64,000 nt of DNA from Caldovatus aquaticus (lineage in GTDB: Bacteria > Pseudomonadota > Alphaproteobacteria > Acetobacterales > Acetobacteraceae), in NCBI RefSeq assembly GCF_019458025.1, contig NZ_JAHZUY010000007.1, positions 1-64,000 of the forward strand, in the 5' to 3' direction. The translations under genes were made by a program, and so were the position numbers. Positions 63,712 to 64,000 of this stretch are shown here, piece after piece. Position 1 is the stretch's first letter; each line of letters begins with the position of its first letter. Under the pieces are notes generated by a model. That model worked only from the letters and a program-made list of their open reading frames with translations, did not search any database and was not told the DNA's origin.

Positions 63712-64000
63712 ATGGCGGCTGCCGAGACGACCGATGCGGATGGCCTGACCGCGGCGCAGCGGCATCTGCGCGACCGCGCCCGCGAGCTGGCGCGCGAGGC
63801 CGCCGCCCAGGCCGCGGAGACCGACCGCAGCGAGCAGTATCCCTGGCCGATGGTCCGCCGCCTGACCGAGGCGGGCTTCATGGGCATGACCATCCCCCGC
63901 GAATGGGGCGGGGCCGGTCTCTCTTATTTCGACGCGGTGCTGGCGATCGAGGAATTCTCCAGGGCCTGCGCCGTCTGCGGCCGCATCGTCGTCGAGGCCA
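63712..64000 (+). CDS. Acyl-CoA dehydrogenase, N-terminal part (cut by window end)
   Basis: The first 96 residues of an acyl-CoA dehydrogenase N-terminal helical domain: LTEAGFMGMTIPREWGGAGL followed by SYFDAVLAIEEFSRACA, both typical. ATG 63712 follows GGAGGAGGGCG. The catalytic glutamate and FAD-binding regions are beyond the window. 32 bases after oxyR, on the same strand, so possibly co-transcribed. Confidence 0.88.
   Translation, partial: MAAAETTDADGLTAAQRHLRDRARELAREAAAQAAETDRSEQYPWPMVRRLTEAGFMGMTIPREWGGAGLSYFDAVLAIEEFSRACAVCGRIVVEA

Overview
The window is very GC-rich chromosomal DNA with strong G/C bias at third codon positions, dense head-to-tail operons, ATGA/GTGA stop-start overlaps and twin-arginine-like signal peptides. 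Together with many orphan Bug-type (TctC-like) solute receptors, this suggests an alphaproteobacterium, most likely Acetobacteraceae (Roseomonas-like). That placement is inference from style and gene content; there is no rRNA or other phylogenetic marker here. I saw no tRNA, rRNA, CRISPR array or phage gene.

Layout. (1) 1-124: right end of an IS5-type insertion sequence. (2) 347-883: GtrA-like membrane protein on the minus strand. (3) 1036-13288: five tandem, mutually similar peptide/nickel-type ABC solute-binding proteins followed by one complete DppBCDF-type transporter. (4) 13473-17241: a three-subunit molybdenum hydroxylase (small-large-medium). (5) 17453-20446: an exported hypothetical protein, an OmpA-domain protein and a membrane-anchored HExxH metallopeptidase-like protein. 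(6) 20739-24549: a decaying cluster made of a frameshifted Bug receptor, an internally deleted hydantoinase/oxoprolinase A gene and an intact B subunit. (7) 24772-38712: catabolic operons interleaved with five intact Bug receptors (CoA-transferase, MaoC-like hydratase, class II aldolase, ThDP enzyme, SMP-30 lactonase, unusual SDR, serine hydrolase), interrupted by a 1.3 kb segment with no intact gene (34459-35797). (8) 38860-48262: aldo/keto reductase, enoyl-CoA hydratase, split chromate transporter, 3-hydroxyacyl-CoA dehydrogenase, nitroreductase, HMG-CoA-lyase-like enzyme, a second CoA-transferase and two zinc alcohol dehydrogenases. (9) 48753-57210: protocatechuate 3,4-dioxygenase-like pair, facing a minus-strand set of Rieske ferredoxin, two amidohydrolases and an NAD-linked formate dehydrogenase whose NuoE and NuoF parts are fused. 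(10) 57424-60270: a TRAP transporter. (11) 60301-63679: a peroxide-defence block (ahpD, ahpC, manganese catalase, oxyR). (12) 63712-end: start of an acyl-CoA dehydrogenase.

Functionally the window is a nutrient-scavenging and catabolic region: uptake receptors sit beside CoA-activation, beta-oxidation-like, aldolase and ring-cleavage enzymes, with formate oxidation and peroxide defence at the right end. The points I judge most worth checking are the five-receptor array feeding one transporter, the hyuA deletion whose compensating frameshifts keep coupling to hyuB, the SDR lacking the YxxxK active site, a 12-bp motif shared by the ahpC and catalase upstream regions beside oxyR, and a possible 10-codon leader ORF at the start of the formate dehydrogenase operon.
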